Of a stretch of 64,000 bases of DNA, positions 63,779 to 64,000 are shown in pieces. The stretch's first letter is position 1, and every line of letters begins with the position of its first letter. A program made the position numbers and the translations under genes. Below the pieces are notes generated by a model. That model made no database searches and had not been told where the DNA came from. It worked only from the letters and a program-made list of their open reading frames with translations. Source of the stretch: Candidatus Gastranaerophilales bacterium. GTDB taxonomy: Bacteria > Cyanobacteriota > Vampirovibrionia > Gastranaerophilales > Gastranaerophilaceae. The stretch covers positions 1 through 64,000 of the forward strand of contig CALVAK010000005.1 of NCBI GenBank assembly GCA_944325525.1. The letters are read 5' to 3'.

Positions 63779-64000
63779 ATGAAACGGGAATATTTATTAA
63801 TACCTGAAAATTTTGCTTTAAAAAAGCCTAAACCTGAACTTTTAAAGGTTATTAACGGTAAAAAATTTAATGATAAAGTTATTTATAAAAAAAATTCAGC
63901 TTTTCATCAGATAAAGGTTGTAGAAAATGAAGTTGGAAGATTTTTGCATTATTTAGATACTTATCAGGCAGGTTTTATTAATACTGATTTTTATAAGGGA
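63779..64000 (+). CDS. Spermidine synthase-like protein (5' part, cut by window end)
   Basis: From the ATG at 63779 the frame stays open to the end of the window (74 residues). KNSAFHQIKVVENEVGRFLHYLDTYQAG resembles the N-terminal beta domain of the spermidine synthase family, where the protein wraps around its substrate. The SAM-binding core lies beyond the window, so the assignment is tentative. There is no ribosome site. TATAAT (63773-63778) abuts the ATG, suggesting a leaderless transcript. Confidence 0.5.
   Translation, partial: MKREYLLIPENFALKKPKPELLKVINGKKFNDKVIYKKNSAFHQIKVVENEVGRFLHYLDTYQAGFINTDFYKG

Overview
The window is strongly AT-rich and densely packed with genes. It looks like a chromosome segment of a gut bacterium from the non-photosynthetic sister group of Cyanobacteria (Vampirovibrionia/Melainabacteria, order Gastranaerophilales). 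This assignment is inference. It rests on low GC, a didermic envelope (TolC and MacAB-type export genes), fermentative and biosynthetic housekeeping genes, and hypothetical proteins with an N-terminal 'SFKG/SFKS'-type element that I associate with that group. No rRNA genes, phage genes, transposases or CRISPR arrays were seen.

Layout. (1) 1-9203: a one-direction array of seven genes combining family-2 glycosyltransferase (GT2) domains with long coiled coils. It shows signs of recombination: a 153-bp in-frame tandem repeat, a GT domain without its DXD motif, a 726-bp stretch present twice without visible difference, and one gene with the domain order reversed. (2) 9268-15308: a hypothetical gene, typA, a lone sugar-ABC permease, then purM and a purN-purD fusion. 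(3) 15416-23925: a redox region with a cupin, a Tat-exported iron-sulfur aldo/keto reductase lipoprotein, a NapH-NapG-like fused polyferredoxin and tatA-tatC; then larB-larC(short)-larMN-larE for the nickel-pincer nucleotide cofactor, with a Cys-cluster protein; then a possibly exported flavodoxin. Three transcription units here begin with the same promoter architecture (TTGACT, 19-bp spacer holding a TGATAG-N3-CTATCA dyad, then a -10), as expected for a MerR-family regulon. (4) 23928-35343: subtilase-like protein, MBL hydrolase, tRNA-Ser(CGA), CDF transporter, a repeat protein ending in a J domain, a sigma-70 factor, a histidine-kinase-like protein without its phospho-acceptor His, a sugar ABC ATPase, ybaB-recR plus a 58-aa gene, and a glycine-zipper protein. 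Three related intergenic elements lie here. (5) 35473-43505: purSQLF, a two-component system, tadA and a TIGR02757-type gene. (6) 43526-53740: parvulin, nanE with a ROK kinase, dnaK, a ParB-like protein, TolC and a MacAB-type exporter. (7) 53805-64000: gmk-coaBC-nif3-rsmD operon, LysM protein, HEAT-like protein, membrane-anchored Hsp20-like protein, pgk-thrB-dnaN, a possible origin region upstream of dnaN, and the start of a spermidine-synthase-like gene.

Working together: the purine genes supply most of the IMP pathway (purM, N, D, S, Q, L, F) from two separate clusters. The three units sharing an operator suggest one response that links an exported oxidoreductase, its electron supply, its Tat exporter, a nickel cofactor pathway and a flavodoxin. 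The GT/coiled-coil array probably builds a variable surface glycan, with coiled coils as scaffold or ruler; that role is inference. Gene calls rest on motif recognition by eye, and no database search was run.
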